Source: Chitinophagales bacterium (GTDB lineage: Bacteria; Bacteroidota; Bacteroidia; Chitinophagales; LD1). Taken from it: a stretch of 64,000 nt of DNA. The DNA lies in the NCBI GenBank assembly GCA_026129525.1, contig JAHCHW010000004.1, forward strand, positions 1-64,000. Reading direction: 5' to 3'. Under the pieces are notes generated by a model. That model was not told where the DNA came from and did not search any database. It worked only from the letters and a program-made list of their open reading frames with translations. Positions within the stretch are counted from its first letter, which is position 1; each line of letters opens with the position of its first letter. Positions 51,912 through 60,465 of the stretch are shown one piece after another. The position numbers and the translations under genes are program-made.

Positions 51912-53606
51912 TTGGAAAATCTTACGGAACCGCAACTGGAGGAACTGCTCGCAAATAGTTTAGATACAAAGTCGCGGGTAGATGTGTTGTGCGAATTGGC
52001 TTGGCACCTTATACATAAAGATTCGGAGCGGGTTTTAAAAATGGCTGCCGAAGCCTACTCGTTAGCCGAAGAAATAAACTATGGCAAAGGCAAGGCGATT
52101 GCCTGCAAATATTTAGGCTCATCTTACTCGCACCGGGGCGAATTGGAAACCAGCATTAAGTATTACACGGATAGCGTTTTGTGGCACGAGCAGCAGGGCA
52201 ACAAAGATGAATCGGCTTTGCTGTACGGCAATATCGGAAGCGCTTACTGGACATTGGGCAACTATACGAGTGCGCTTGGCTTTCATGAAAAAGCATTGAG
52301 TATTTACAGGGAGTTGGGCAACCAAATGGGTGTGGGGCGTACTTACCAGCGAATGGGCGATGTGCTACGCACCATGAGCGATTTCAAGCTGGCATTGGAA
52401 TATCTTCAAAAAAGCATCGCTATTCTTCAGCAGTTTAACGACCCGATGAAACTCGCGCAATCCTATTCTTCCACAGCCGATTTGTATGCACAAATGGGAG
52501 AGCCGAAGCAGTCTATTGCGTATTATGAAAAGGCACTGGATTTGTACCGGCAAATTAAACTCGATAAGGGAGTAACGCTTGTAGAGTCGAGTATGGCATC
52601 GGCTTACCTGAATTTGAACGATTACGAAAAAGCGCTGGAATTGTACCAACGCAGCTATGATTTGTTCAAGAAGTTTGAAATGGAGCAAGGCGTAGTGGCT
52701 ACTTCATTGGGAATTGGTCAGTGCCAATTGCGTTTGGGTTTTTTAGAGCAGGCTGCCGAGCAATTACAGCAAACGCTTGCTGCAGCTGAAGCGAGTGGGC
52801 TTACACATTATGTTTTCGAAGCGCATTTGTATTTGTCGGAAGCGCAGGAACAACTGGGCAATTACGGAGAAGCGCTCAAACATCATAAAGCCTTTCACGA
52901 AGGGGAAAAAGAAGTACGTAGCCGCGATGCTATAAAAAATGTGGCGGTGCTCGAAGCAAAGAACCGGTTGGCGGAAGAAGAAGCTGTGCGGAAAACCACC
53001 GAAAAAATTCTGCACAACATTCTGCCAAAAGCTATTGCCGAGAAAATAAAAGATGGCGAAGAGAAAATTATTCAACGTTTTGAAAGCGCCAGCGTATTGT
53101 TTGCCGATATGGTGGGCTTTACCCGCTGGAGCGAATCAAAAAATATTGACGAAGTAGCCGAAACGCTCAACCGCCTGTTTAATATGTTTGATGAACTGGC
53201 AAATACCTTTGGAGTAGAGAAAATAAAAACCATTGGCGATGCTTACATGTGTGTAAGCGGTTTACCCGAGCCTTGCCACGACCATGCCGTACGTATAGCC
53301 AATATGGCGTTGGCAATGAACAAGAAAGTAAGCGAAGCATATCCTGACGGTGCCATTAAACTACGCATCGGTATTCACTGCGGTGAAGTAATAGCCGGTG
53401 TACTGGGAAAAAATAAATACGCGTACGACCTGTGGGGCGACACGGTAAATACCGCCAGCCGCATGGAAAGCCACGGAGTAGAAAATAAAATTCAGGTGAG
53501 TGAAGAATTTAAAAACCTAATTGCGGACAAATTTGAATTTGAGGAGCACGGTACAATTGAGGTGAAAGGGAAAGGGAAGATGTCCGTTTGGTTTCTGGTG
53601 AGGTAG
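51912..53606 (+). CDS. TPR-domain class III adenylate cyclase
   Basis: 564 residues; the frame begins with TTG at 51912 (51879-51881 is a stop and no ATG precedes residue 43). TPR repeats lie at about 25-350 (GNIGSAYWTLGNYTSALGFHEKAL is a typical one by its A-L-G-N pattern). A coiled coil (350-370) leads to a catalytic domain with ILPKAIAEKIKDG, metal Asp in FADMVGFT, adenine-selecting Lys in KIKTIGDAY, and Asp in AYDLWGDTVNTASRM. Key Asn/Arg residues are present, so activity is expected. The TPR part senses an unknown partner. Confidence 0.9.
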   Translation: MENLTEPQLEELLANSLDTKSRVDVLCELAWHLIHKDSERVLKMAAEAYSLAEEINYGKGKAIACKYLGSSYSHRGELETSIKYYTDSVLWHEQQGNKDESALLYGNIGSAYWTLGNYTSALGFHEKALSIYRELGNQMGVGRTYQRMGDVLRTMSDFKLALEYLQKSIAILQQFNDPMKLAQSYSSTADLYAQMGEPKQSIAYYEKALDLYRQIKLDKGVTLVESSMASAYLNLNDYEKALELYQRSYDLFKKFEMEQGVVATSLGIGQCQLRLGFLEQAAEQLQQTLAAAEASGLTHYVFEAHLYLSEAQEQLGNYGEALKHHKAFHEGEKEVRSRDAIKNVAVLEAKNRLAEEEAVRKTTEKILHNILPKAIAEKIKDGEEKIIQRFESASVLFADMVGFTRWSESKNIDEVAETLNRLFNMFDELANTFGVEKIKTIGDAYMCVSGLPEPCHDHAVRIANMALAMNKKVSEAYPDGAIKLRIGIHCGEVIAGVLGKNKYAYDLWGDTVNTASRMESHGVENKIQVSEEFKNLIADKFEFEEHGTIEVKGKGKMSVWFLVR

Positions 53607-53639
53607 TATTGAAATAGCACCCAATTAAACTTTCCGAAC

Positions 53640-53676
53640 AAACAAAAGGGAAGACGCATTGCCTTCCCTTTTGTTT
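53640..53676. terminator. Bidirectional terminator between cyclase and aldehyde dehydrogenase genes
   Basis: A 14-bp perfect inverted repeat (53640-53653 against 53663-53676) with a 9-base loop. The left arm begins AAACAAAAGGGAAG and the right ends TTTTGTTT, giving tracts for both directions. Confidence 0.85.
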
Positions 53677-53697
53677 ATCATCAAACTGTTGCTTTTG

Positions 53698-55353
53698 TTA
53701 TGCAACTCTGCGATGCCCCACCCACACAAAGCGCTTGTTTACATACTCGGGGTTGGTAAACGATGCGTTGCCCGCAGGGTTACCGCCTGTTACGTGAAAA
53801 TCGCTGAAGGTAGCGTGTTGATTTACCCAAATCATTCCGGTTAAGTTGAGCGATACGGGAGCGAATACACTCTCCAATTCTTCGGTAATCATATTGGCAG
53901 TTGCTTCGTCAGTTGTGTAAGCGCTGAAAGTAATGGCTCCGTGTTTTTCTGCCATGTGCTTGGCAATTTCTACCGACTGGGCAGTGTCTTTTGTTTTTAC
54001 AATAAGTACAATGGGCCCGAACAATTCGTTTTCGTAAACGCCCACATCGTGTGCATCAACTTCCAGCACCACAGGCGAGCAGGTTCTTGCTTCGGGGAAT
54101 TCGGCATTGGCAACAGGCTTGGGTTCGAGCAGAATATTTACATCCAGTTCTTTCATACTGTTAACGCGCTTAAGGGTTATTTCGCTTTGAATAGCACCCA
54201 AGGTTCCGGGTCCCATTTGCGGATGACCTGCAATTCCTGCAATCGCATCTACTAAAGCTTTCTTCACTTCTTCGTAAGGGATAACGGTATCGCCTTGTTT
54301 TACTCCGCCCGCAGGGATAAAGAAATTTTGCGGAGCGGTACACATTTGTCCGCTGTAAAGCGAAACGGCAAACGAAAGATTTTGCACTACAGGTTTAAGG
54401 TCGGCAACAGAATCTAATATCACCGAGTTAACGCCCGCCTTTTCGGTAAAGGTTACTTTGCCAGGAAGGCTTTCCACATAACTGCCGAAAGCTGAGCCAC
54501 CGGTATAGTCAATCAGTTTTACCAACGGATGTTCTGCCAATTGCTTGGTGATAAGTTTATTGCTGCTGTCCACCGCTAACTGGCAAACATTCGGGTCATA
54601 GCCTTTTGCTTTCAGCGCTGCCTGAATTTCCGCTACCACAATGGCAATGGCATAAACCGATTTAGGATGCGGCTTTACAATAGCTGTATTGCCTGTAATT
54701 AACGTAGCAAACAAACCCGGCACGGAATTCCATGTGGGGAAAGTAGAGCAGCCAATTACCAAACCAATTCCTTTAGGTATGGCTTTAAACTGCTTTTGCA
54801 AAACCACACTGGCTTTGCCCATGGGTTTTTCCCAAGTAACGCTGGCAGGAAAACGATTCAGTTCTTCGTAACCCATTGCCAAAGCTTCCAACGCACGGTC
54901 GCTGGCGTGCGGACCACTTGCCTGAAAACTCATCACAAAACTTTGCCCTGTAGTATGGTGTGTGGCATAGGCAATTTCAAAGAAGCGGTTTTTTATTCTT
55001 TCGAGAGCATCTACCAATACTTCGGCACGGTCGTCTGCACTTACTTTTTTCCATTCGCCAAAAGCACGACCGGCACGAACAATCAAGGTATCTACATCAA
55101 ACACCGGATAAGTAATGCCCAATGGTTTATTAGTGTACGGAGAAACTTCTTCGCCTGTCCACTCCACCGGGTTTTGTTGCAGCAAACCGGTAAACTGTTT
55201 TCCTAACTGGTTGTTGTAGGCTTCCAGTCCTTTGCCGGGGGCTTCTTCTCCGTACGCTTTTGGATGTTCGGGATATTGAGCATAAAACACACGCTCATGA
55301 ATTGCTTTAATTGCTTTTTCGATTATTTCTTTGTTAGCCGCGCTTAGTGCCAT
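53698..55353 (-). CDS. paaN: PaaN-like aldehyde dehydrogenase
   Basis: 551 residues of the aldehyde dehydrogenase fold. The nucleotide-binding region has CSTFPTWNSVPG, GNTAIVKPHPKS and the glycine loop YTGGSAFG. The catalytic Cys is in YSGQMCTAPQN and the general base Glu in FTEKAGVNS. The length and the start AIHERVFYAQYPEHPKAYGE match PaaN, the enzyme acting on ring-opened intermediates of phenylacetate degradation. No other paa gene is near, so the pathway role is inferred from family alone. TTG-N18-TATCTTCG promoter. Confidence 0.85.
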   Translation of the reverse strand: MALSAANKEIIEKAIKAIHERVFYAQYPEHPKAYGEEAPGKGLEAYNNQLGKQFTGLLQQNPVEWTGEEVSPYTNKPLGITYPVFDVDTLIVRAGRAFGEWKKVSADDRAEVLVDALERIKNRFFEIAYATHHTTGQSFVMSFQASGPHASDRALEALAMGYEELNRFPASVTWEKPMGKASVVLQKQFKAIPKGIGLVIGCSTFPTWNSVPGLFATLITGNTAIVKPHPKSVYAIAIVVAEIQAALKAKGYDPNVCQLAVDSSNKLITKQLAEHPLVKLIDYTGGSAFGSYVESLPGKVTFTEKAGVNSVILDSVADLKPVVQNLSFAVSLYSGQMCTAPQNFFIPAGGVKQGDTVIPYEEVKKALVDAIAGIAGHPQMGPGTLGAIQSEITLKRVNSMKELDVNILLEPKPVANAEFPEARTCSPVVLEVDAHDVGVYENELFGPIVLIVKTKDTAQSVEIAKHMAEKHGAITFSAYTTDEATANMITEELESVFAPVSLNLTGMIWVNQHATFSDFHVTGGNPAGNASFTNPEYVNKRFVWVGHRRVA

Positions 55354-55386
55354 AAAAATTTGTTTAGGGATTTTTTAATTGAGGTT

Positions 55387-55415
55387 CGAAGATAGAAAAA
55401 CAGGGAAACCGACAA
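55387..55415 (-). promoter_or_regulatory. Promoter TTG-N18-TATCTTCG of the paaN-like gene
   Basis: On the minus strand TTG (55415-55413) and TATCTTCG (55394-55387) are 18 bp apart, 33 bp before the ATG. Confidence 0.6.
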
Positions 55416-55417
55416 GT

Positions 55418-56164
55418 TTACCTCCGCTTCCAAATCATCAGTTCCTTTTCGTTGTTGCCGAGCGTTAGAATGTTGCCGCTTGTTTTAAAGAATTTCATTC
55501 GCTTTAACATGCCGGTGATGATTGATTCGAGCACATTGCCCTCGCAAGCCATTTTGGTGGAAGCAATTTCAGTGAAAGAAATTTCTTTACCGGTAACACT
55601 TACACTGCCGTTGAAACGATTACACACCCCTTTACCGCTCATGCGGTTCTCGCTTAGGCTAAGTTCCATGTAAATAGCTGTGGTATCGAGTATGCGGATA
55701 AACTGCGTATCAATATGCATAGAATAAAGAAACCACTGCTTTTTATCAATGCGCTCGGCAGGGTTGTAGTTGGTTTTCTTTTTCTTCAGCACTTTGTTCA
55801 ACACATAATCGTATGCACCCCGATTTTCCACTTTCAGCTGGTATTCGTAGCCTTCTTCGTAGCTAAAACCCACAATGTTTCCGCTTAAAAGTTGATAGTC
55901 GCTCTTCTTTTTTTCTTTCACCATCAGGCAATCGGCTCCCTGATTATCGGGGCATTGCAACGATTGGTCGGAAACAAAAAGCGTGTGATACTTTTTTTGT
56001 GCCTGTACCCCGTTAACACTGGTTGCAAACGAAAAAGCTATCAGAAAGTATTTGAAGGCAGCAGTTACCGGTATACGATGTTTGTTCGTTGATAATTGCC
56101 CCGTGCTTGTAAGTAACCTGATTGTGCCCGGTGTATTGAAAATTGAAAATTGAAAATTGGTCAT
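55418..56164 (-). CDS. Secreted DUF4377/META-domain protein
   Basis: 248 residues. A hydrophobic export signal appears only at about 33-55 (VTAAFKYFLIAFSFATSVNGVQAQ) after an atypical N-terminus, TNFQFSIFNTPGTIRLLTS, that is coded by a seven-base repeat array. A DUF4377-like region (about 57-115, YHTLFVSDQSLQC, GYEYQLKVEN) precedes a META domain (about 165-245, GKGVCNRFNGSVSV, IASTKMAC), like HslJ-type proteins. No ATG exists nearer the signal, so the true start may be non-ATG. It stops 5 bp before lysA starts... that is, its ATG lies 5 bp from the lysA stop, same strand. Confidence 0.75.
   Translation of the reverse strand: MTNFQFSIFNTPGTIRLLTSTGQLSTNKHRIPVTAAFKYFLIAFSFATSVNGVQAQKKYHTLFVSDQSLQCPDNQGADCLMVKEKKKSDYQLLSGNIVGFSYEEGYEYQLKVENRGAYDYVLNKVLKKKKTNYNPAERIDKKQWFLYSMHIDTQFIRILDTTAIYMELSLSENRMSGKGVCNRFNGSVSVTGKEISFTEIASTKMACEGNVLESIITGMLKRMKFFKTSGNILTLGNNEKELMIWKRR
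56134..56160 (-). repeat. Seven-base tandem array at the start of the META gene
   Basis: Nearly four copies of ATTGAAA (plus strand), on the coding strand CAATTTT units read as NFQFSIFN directly after the annotated ATG. Confidence 0.8.
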
Positions 56165-56168
56165 TATT

Positions 56169-57404
56169 CTAAAATTCTACTTCCACCTGATTGCGTAACA
56201 AATCTTCCATTGTTTCGCGTTGGCGGATTAGGTAATCTTTGCCTTTGTAAATCATTACCTCAGCCGGACGAAACCGCGAGTTGTAGTTCGAAGCCATTGT
56301 AAACCCATAAGCCCCTGCATTGTGGAAAGCAATTACATCGCCTTCTCGCACTTCAGTTAGTTTTCTGTCCCAACCAAAAGTGTCTGTTTCGCAGATGTAA
56401 CCCACTACGGTATAAATACGCGGAGTGCCGTTGGGGTTGCTTACGTTGGTCATGTGGTGGTATGCGTTGTAAAGCATAGGGCGAATAAGGTGGTTCATCC
56501 CCGAATCAACGCCTACAAATACCGTAGCGGTTGTTTGCTTTATCACATTCACTTTAGCAAGGAAAGTTCCACTTTGGCTCACCAAAAATTTCCCCGGTTC
56601 AAACCACAACTCCAAATCTCTACCGTAGCTTTTGCAGAAATCGTTGAAGTTGGCGGTGAGGCGTGCACCTACTTCGTTAATGTCGGTACTGTAATCATCG
56701 GGTTTGTAAGGCACTTTAAAGCCGCTGCCGAAATCAATAAACTCCAAATCGGGAAAATGCGTGGTTACTTCAAACAAAATCTCTGCCGCGCGGAGGAACA
56801 CATCCACATCCAGAATATCGGAACCTGTGTGCATGTGCAAACCGTTCACCCGAATTTTTTCACTCTTTATTACGCGCTCCAAGTGGCGCATTTGGTAAAT
56901 AGAAATGCCAAACTTTGAATCAATATGCCCAACGGAAATATTGGTATTGCCGCCCGCCATAATGTGCGGGTTAATGCGAATGCAAACGGGAACGCTGCTG
57001 CCGTACTTGTGTCCGAACTGTTCCAGTATAGAAAGGTTGTCAATGTTTATCTGCACGCCTTCTTTTACCGCCAGTTCAATCTCCTCCATCGAAACACAGT
57101 TGGGTGTGTAGATAATATCCTTGGGGTCAAAGCCTGCGCGTATGCCTGTCCATACCTCTTGTATAGAAACGGTATCTAACCCGGCACCAATGTGTTTAAA
57201 GAACTTCATTACATTGATGTTGTTAAGTGCCTTACAGGCGAATTTGATTTTAGTGTTAGCACCGCTAAAAGCACTCTTAAGGTGGTTGTACTGCTGTTCC
57301 ATTATGCCTGTATCGTACACGTACAATGGGGTATTATACTTTTCGCAGAGTTGCGAAACCGGCACCCCGCCAATGTGGTAAACTCCGTTCTCCTGTTGTA
57401 ACAT
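56169..57404 (-). CDS. lysA: Diaminopimelate decarboxylase
   Basis: 411 residues of the fold III PLP enzyme that makes L-lysine from meso-diaminopimelate. PLP lysine in KFACKALNN, SIQEVWTG and HMHTGSDI (glycine-rich), WFEPGKFLVSQSG, and the C-terminal cysteine and tyrosine GYICETDTFG and AGAYGFTMASNYNSR at the dimer site. Cytoplasmic. Transcribed from a TTG-N19-TATCTTCG promoter; the META gene follows 4 bp behind and may be co-transcribed. Confidence 0.95.
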   Translation of the reverse strand: MLQQENGVYHIGGVPVSQLCEKYNTPLYVYDTGIMEQQYNHLKSAFSGANTKIKFACKALNNINVMKFFKHIGAGLDTVSIQEVWTGIRAGFDPKDIIYTPNCVSMEEIELAVKEGVQINIDNLSILEQFGHKYGSSVPVCIRINPHIMAGGNTNISVGHIDSKFGISIYQMRHLERVIKSEKIRVNGLHMHTGSDILDVDVFLRAAEILFEVTTHFPDLEFIDFGSGFKVPYKPDDYSTDINEVGARLTANFNDFCKSYGRDLELWFEPGKFLVSQSGTFLAKVNVIKQTTATVFVGVDSGMNHLIRPMLYNAYHHMTNVSNPNGTPRIYTVVGYICETDTFGWDRKLTEVREGDVIAFHNAGAYGFTMASNYNSRFRPAEVMIYKGKDYLIRQRETMEDLLRNQVEVEF

Positions 57405-57421
57405 ATTGAATTTTGAACGGG

Positions 57422-57451
57422 CGAAGATAAGCGGCTATGGGGAATGAACAA
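57422..57451 (-). promoter_or_regulatory. Promoter TTG-N19-TATCTTCG of lysA
   Basis: On the minus strand TTG (57451-57449) and TATCTTCG (57429-57422) are 19 bp apart, 17 bp before the ATG. Confidence 0.65.
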
Positions 57452-57548
57452 TTAGCAATGGAAGATTGCTTTATGCTTTGCTGCATAGATTTTAATGGGA
57501 AAGGGTTTGCAATTTATGCGCTTTAGCAGGGCTGCGGTTGATTTGTTT

Positions 57549-57556
57549 TATCTTCG
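57549..57556 (+). promoter_or_regulatory. Promoter -7 element TATCTTCG of dusB
   Basis: TATCTTCG followed by CGCACC and then the GTG start at 57563. Only 6 bp separate the box from the start codon, so the transcript is probably leaderless. Confidence 0.5.
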
Positions 57557-57562
57557 CGCACC

Positions 57563-58600
57563 GTGATAAAGATTGGCAACATAGAATTACCGGATATGCC
57601 CTTGCTGCTGGCGCCCATGGAAGACGTGAGCGACCCACCCTTTCGGCATTTGTGCAAGAAGTACGGTGCCGATATGCTTTACACGGAATTTATTAGTGCC
57701 GATGGATTGGTGCGCGATGCCGAAAAGAGTGTAAAGAAGTTGGACATTTTTGACGATGAGCGCCCGGTAGGTATTCAGATTTTTGGGGGTGAAGAGGATG
57801 CGATGATGCGGAGTGCCGAAATTGTGGAGGCTGCCAAGCCTGAGTTGCTCGACATTAATTACGGCTGCCCGGTAAAAAACGTGGTGTGCCGAAATGCCGG
57901 CTCGGGTATTTTGCGCGATATTGATAAAATGGTGAAACTTACCGCAGCGGTGGTAAAAGCTACCAAGTTGCCGGTAACGGTAAAAACACGTTTGGGTTGG
58001 GATGACAATTCGATACGAATTGTTGAAGTGGCGGAGCGTTTGCAGGATGTGGGCATACAGGCAATTTCGATTCATTGCCGAACGCGCCACCAAATGTACA
58101 CGGGCAGTGCGCGTTGGGAGTGGCTGGCAAAAGTGAAAGAGAACCCTCGTTTACATATTCCGGTGTTTGGCAATGGCGATGTGGACTCGCCCGAGAAAGC
58201 GCTGGAGATGGTAAATAAATACGGAGCCGATGGTGTAATGATTGGCAGAGCTTCTATAGGCTATCCGTTTATTTTCAGAGAGATAAAACACTTTGTGCAA
58301 ACCGGCACTCACCTTGCTCCGCCTACGCTTGCCGAGCGTTTAGATGCCTGCAAAACTCATTTAGAACGCAGCATTTCTTGGAAGGGAGAAAAGTTGGGCA
58401 TACTGGAAATGCGGAGGCATTACGGTCCGTATTTTTCGGGGCTGCCGAATGTTCGGGCTTTTCGTTCGCGCTTGGTAACTACCGACAGTCAACAGGAAAT
58501 ACTCGCCATATTAAGCGAGATGGAGCAGCATTATTCCAAGCATGAAAACCTTGTGTACGCTACGGCAGAGAAGCCGGTGTATGCAGGGGTAGATGGGTAG
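57563..58600 (+). CDS. dusB: tRNA-dihydrouridine synthase (DusB-like)
   Basis: 345 residues from GTG 57563. FMN barrel with LLLAPMEDVSDPPFR, TEFISADGL, QIFGGEED, the catalytic Cys in DINYGCPVKNVVCRNAGSG (Cys102), TVKTRLGWD, ISIHCRTRHQMYTG and GADGVMIGRASIG. It reduces uridines in tRNA D-loops. The start is only 6 bp after the promoter box. It is a monocistronic gene; no Fis-type partner follows. Confidence 0.94.
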   Translation: MIKIGNIELPDMPLLLAPMEDVSDPPFRHLCKKYGADMLYTEFISADGLVRDAEKSVKKLDIFDDERPVGIQIFGGEEDAMMRSAEIVEAAKPELLDINYGCPVKNVVCRNAGSGILRDIDKMVKLTAAVVKATKLPVTVKTRLGWDDNSIRIVEVAERLQDVGIQAISIHCRTRHQMYTGSARWEWLAKVKENPRLHIPVFGNGDVDSPEKALEMVNKYGADGVMIGRASIGYPFIFREIKHFVQTGTHLAPPTLAERLDACKTHLERSISWKGEKLGILEMRRHYGPYFSGLPNVRAFRSRLVTTDSQQEILAILSEMEQHYSKHENLVYATAEKPVYAGVDG

Positions 58601-58621
58601 TTATTGTGGTTCTCTATTCTC

Positions 58622-58638
58622 TTTATAAAATCTTTACA
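58622..58638 (+). promoter_or_regulatory. TTTAYA direct repeat before the sensor kinase gene
   Basis: TTTATA (58622-58627) and TTTACA (58633-58638) stand 11 bp apart, the spacing that OmpR/PhoB-family regulators need to bind one face. The same arrangement with the two variants swapped occurs before kup. The repeat ends 10 bp before the -7 box. Confidence 0.55.
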
Positions 58639-58648
58639 TCCGAATAGG

Positions 58649-58656
58649 TAGGTTTG
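58649..58656 (+). promoter_or_regulatory. Promoter -7 element TAGGTTTG of the kinase gene
   Basis: TAGGTTTG matches TAnnTTTG. The expected transcript start falls inside the hairpin that follows. Confidence 0.5.
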
Positions 58657-58657
58657 C

Positions 58658-58676
58658 GGCTACTTACCAAGTAGCC
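58658..58676 (+). promoter_or_regulatory. Hairpin/inverted repeat abutting the GTG start
   Basis: GGCTACTT (58658-58665) and AAGTAGCC (58669-58676) form a perfect 8-bp stem with loop ACC. The next base is the G of the GTG start codon of the kinase. It may act as an operator at the transcript start or as an mRNA hairpin that blocks ribosome access. Confidence 0.55.
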
Positions 58677-59756
58677 GTGAAACTGTTTAATACCCGCAAG
58701 TATTCTCACGCTGTTCAATACTGTATAAGTATAGCTTTAGTAATTTTTGTTGCTTCGGTTTGCTATTCAGCTTCCAATGTAATTGGTTACAGAGTTGTGG
58801 CATTGGTGCTGCTAATGACGGCATCCATTATTGCCATGCTATTTGATATGCTGCCTGTTTTAACTGCTGCCGTTTTAAGTGCCGTTATTTGGAACTTCTT
58901 TTTCATTCCGCCACTGTACACTTTTCATATTGATAATGCGGAAGACATACTCATGTTTCTGCTGTATTTTGTTATTGCGCTGGTTAATGCCGTCCTCACT
59001 TTCAAAATACGGGAAGCGGAAAACAAAGCACGCGATAAGGAGGAAAAGGAAAATACCATTAAACTTTACAATACATTGCTTAACTCGCTTTCGCACGAGT
59101 TGCGAACGCCTATTTCAACCATTGTAGGCGCAGTTGATACCCTGAAAGAGGAAAGAGAAAAACTTTCGGACCAGAATCAAACTGCTTTGCTTTCGGAAAT
59201 TGACAAAGCAAGCACGCGCCTGAACAGGCAAGTGGAAAACTTGCTGAACATGAGCCGGCTTGAAAGCGGGATGCTGAAACCGAAAGTTGATTGGTGCGAT
59301 ATGAATGAACTCATCAATTCGGTAATCGGCAAAAATTTTTCCGATAGCATTCATCGAATTGTGTTTCATGAAAACGAAAAGCTGCCTCTGTTTAAAGTGG
59401 ATGCGGGTTTACTGGAACAAGTGTTGCACAATTTAATTCACAATGCTGTTCAATACACTCCTGAAAATGCTCTTGTGCAAATTACAGCTGCCAATGAAGC
59501 CGACAATTGCATTATTACAGTTGCCGACAACGGCAAAGGATTTACGGAAACCGAAATGCAGAAGGCTTTTGAAAAGTTTTATCGCGTGCCAACTACAAAA
59601 GCAGGCGGCAGCGGCTTGGGGCTTTCTATTGTAAAGGGGTTTGTGGAAGCGCAGAATGGGCACGTAACGTTAGAAAAGTCGGAAACAGGTGGTGCAAAAT
59701 TTACCATTCAAATTCCCGCTGAAACATCGTTTATAAACAACCTGAAAAATGAGTAA
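58677..59756 (+). CDS. KdpD-like sensor histidine kinase lacking the KdpD/Usp sensor region
   Basis: 359 residues from GTG 58677. Four membrane helices of DUF4118 type (about 14-110, with FFIPPLYTFHIDNAED between), then HisKA with the phospho-acceptor His140 in LSHELRTPIS, and an HATPase with HNLIHNAVQYTP (N box), DNGKGF and GSGLGLSIV. This is the C-terminal half of KdpD; the roughly 400-residue ATP-binding KdpD and Usp regions of full proteins are absent. It overlaps its regulator by 8 bp. Input is likely K+ or osmotic, from the DUF4118 part and the genes next to it. Confidence 0.87.
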   Translation: MKLFNTRKYSHAVQYCISIALVIFVASVCYSASNVIGYRVVALVLLMTASIIAMLFDMLPVLTAAVLSAVIWNFFFIPPLYTFHIDNAEDILMFLLYFVIALVNAVLTFKIREAENKARDKEEKENTIKLYNTLLNSLSHELRTPISTIVGAVDTLKEEREKLSDQNQTALLSEIDKASTRLNRQVENLLNMSRLESGMLKPKVDWCDMNELINSVIGKNFSDSIHRIVFHENEKLPLFKVDAGLLEQVLHNLIHNAVQYTPENALVQITAANEADNCIITVADNGKGFTETEMQKAFEKFYRVPTTKAGGSGLGLSIVKGFVEAQNGHVTLEKSETGGAKFTIQIPAETSFINNLKNE

Positions 59757-60426
59757 GGCCGAAATTTTAGTAATAGACGATGAGCCGCAAATACGTAAGT
59801 TGCTTGAAATAGCTTTAGAAAGCAATGATTATAAAGTGATGCAGGCTGAAACGGGTAAAGAAGGAATAGTTATGGCAGCCAATCATCCTCCCGATTTAAT
59901 TTTGCTCGATATCGGTTTGCCCGACAAAAGCGGGCATGAATTATTAAAAGAACTCAGGGCGTGGTATAACAAAGCAATTATTGTTCTGTCGGTTCAAAAC
60001 AGCGAAGCGGATATTGTAACCGCTTTGGATAACGGTGCTACCGATTACCTCACAAAACCGTTTCGCACTGCTGAACTGCTAGCGCGCATTCGTTCTGCCA
60101 TTCGCAGAAATGATGTTCAGGCAAGTAACAGCGTTATTGTATGCGGAAACCTGCAAATTGATTTTGCCGCACGAACGGTTAAAAAAGACAATGAACCGGT
60201 AAAGCTAACTTCTACGGAATACAATCTTCTTACACTGTTTGCTAAAAATGAAGGGAGGGTTTTAACGCATCAGTGTATTCTGAAAGAAATTTGGGGTGTT
60301 GGTTACCAAACCGAAACACAGTATTTGCGTGTGTTTGTTGCAGCACTTCGAAAAAAAATTGAGGATAATCCCAACCAACCCCGGCACATAATTACCGAAA
60401 GCGGAGTAGGGTATAGGTTTGTGTAG
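59749..60426 (+). CDS. kdpE: KdpE-like OmpR/PhoB-family response regulator
   Basis: 225 residues. Receiver domain 1-118 with acidic pair DDE (10-12), phospho-acceptor Asp54 in LLDIGLP and Lys in DYLTKPF (about 104). Winged helix (about 130-225) with LTSTEYNLLTLFAKNEGRVLTHQCILKEIWG represented by its TEYNLL and VLTHQ blocks, and ending RHIITESGVGYRFV. It pairs with the kinase (8-bp overlap) and probably binds TTTAYA direct repeats upstream of both genes. kup follows after 125 bp, not kdpFABC. Confidence 0.92.
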   Translation: MSKAEILVIDDEPQIRKLLEIALESNDYKVMQAETGKEGIVMAANHPPDLILLDIGLPDKSGHELLKELRAWYNKAIIVLSVQNSEADIVTALDNGATDYLTKPFRTAELLARIRSAIRRNDVQASNSVIVCGNLQIDFAARTVKKDNEPVKLTSTEYNLLTLFAKNEGRVLTHQCILKEIWGVGYQTETQYLRVFVAALRKKIEDNPNQPRHIITESGVGYRFV

Positions 60427-60465
60427 TTAATGCCGAACTTTCAGGGCTTTGTGTTTACGCATCTC

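Noticed and set aside
58677..60426. Full kdp operon expected after the kinase/regulator pair
   Set aside because: No kdpA, kdpB or kdpC; the next gene is kup.
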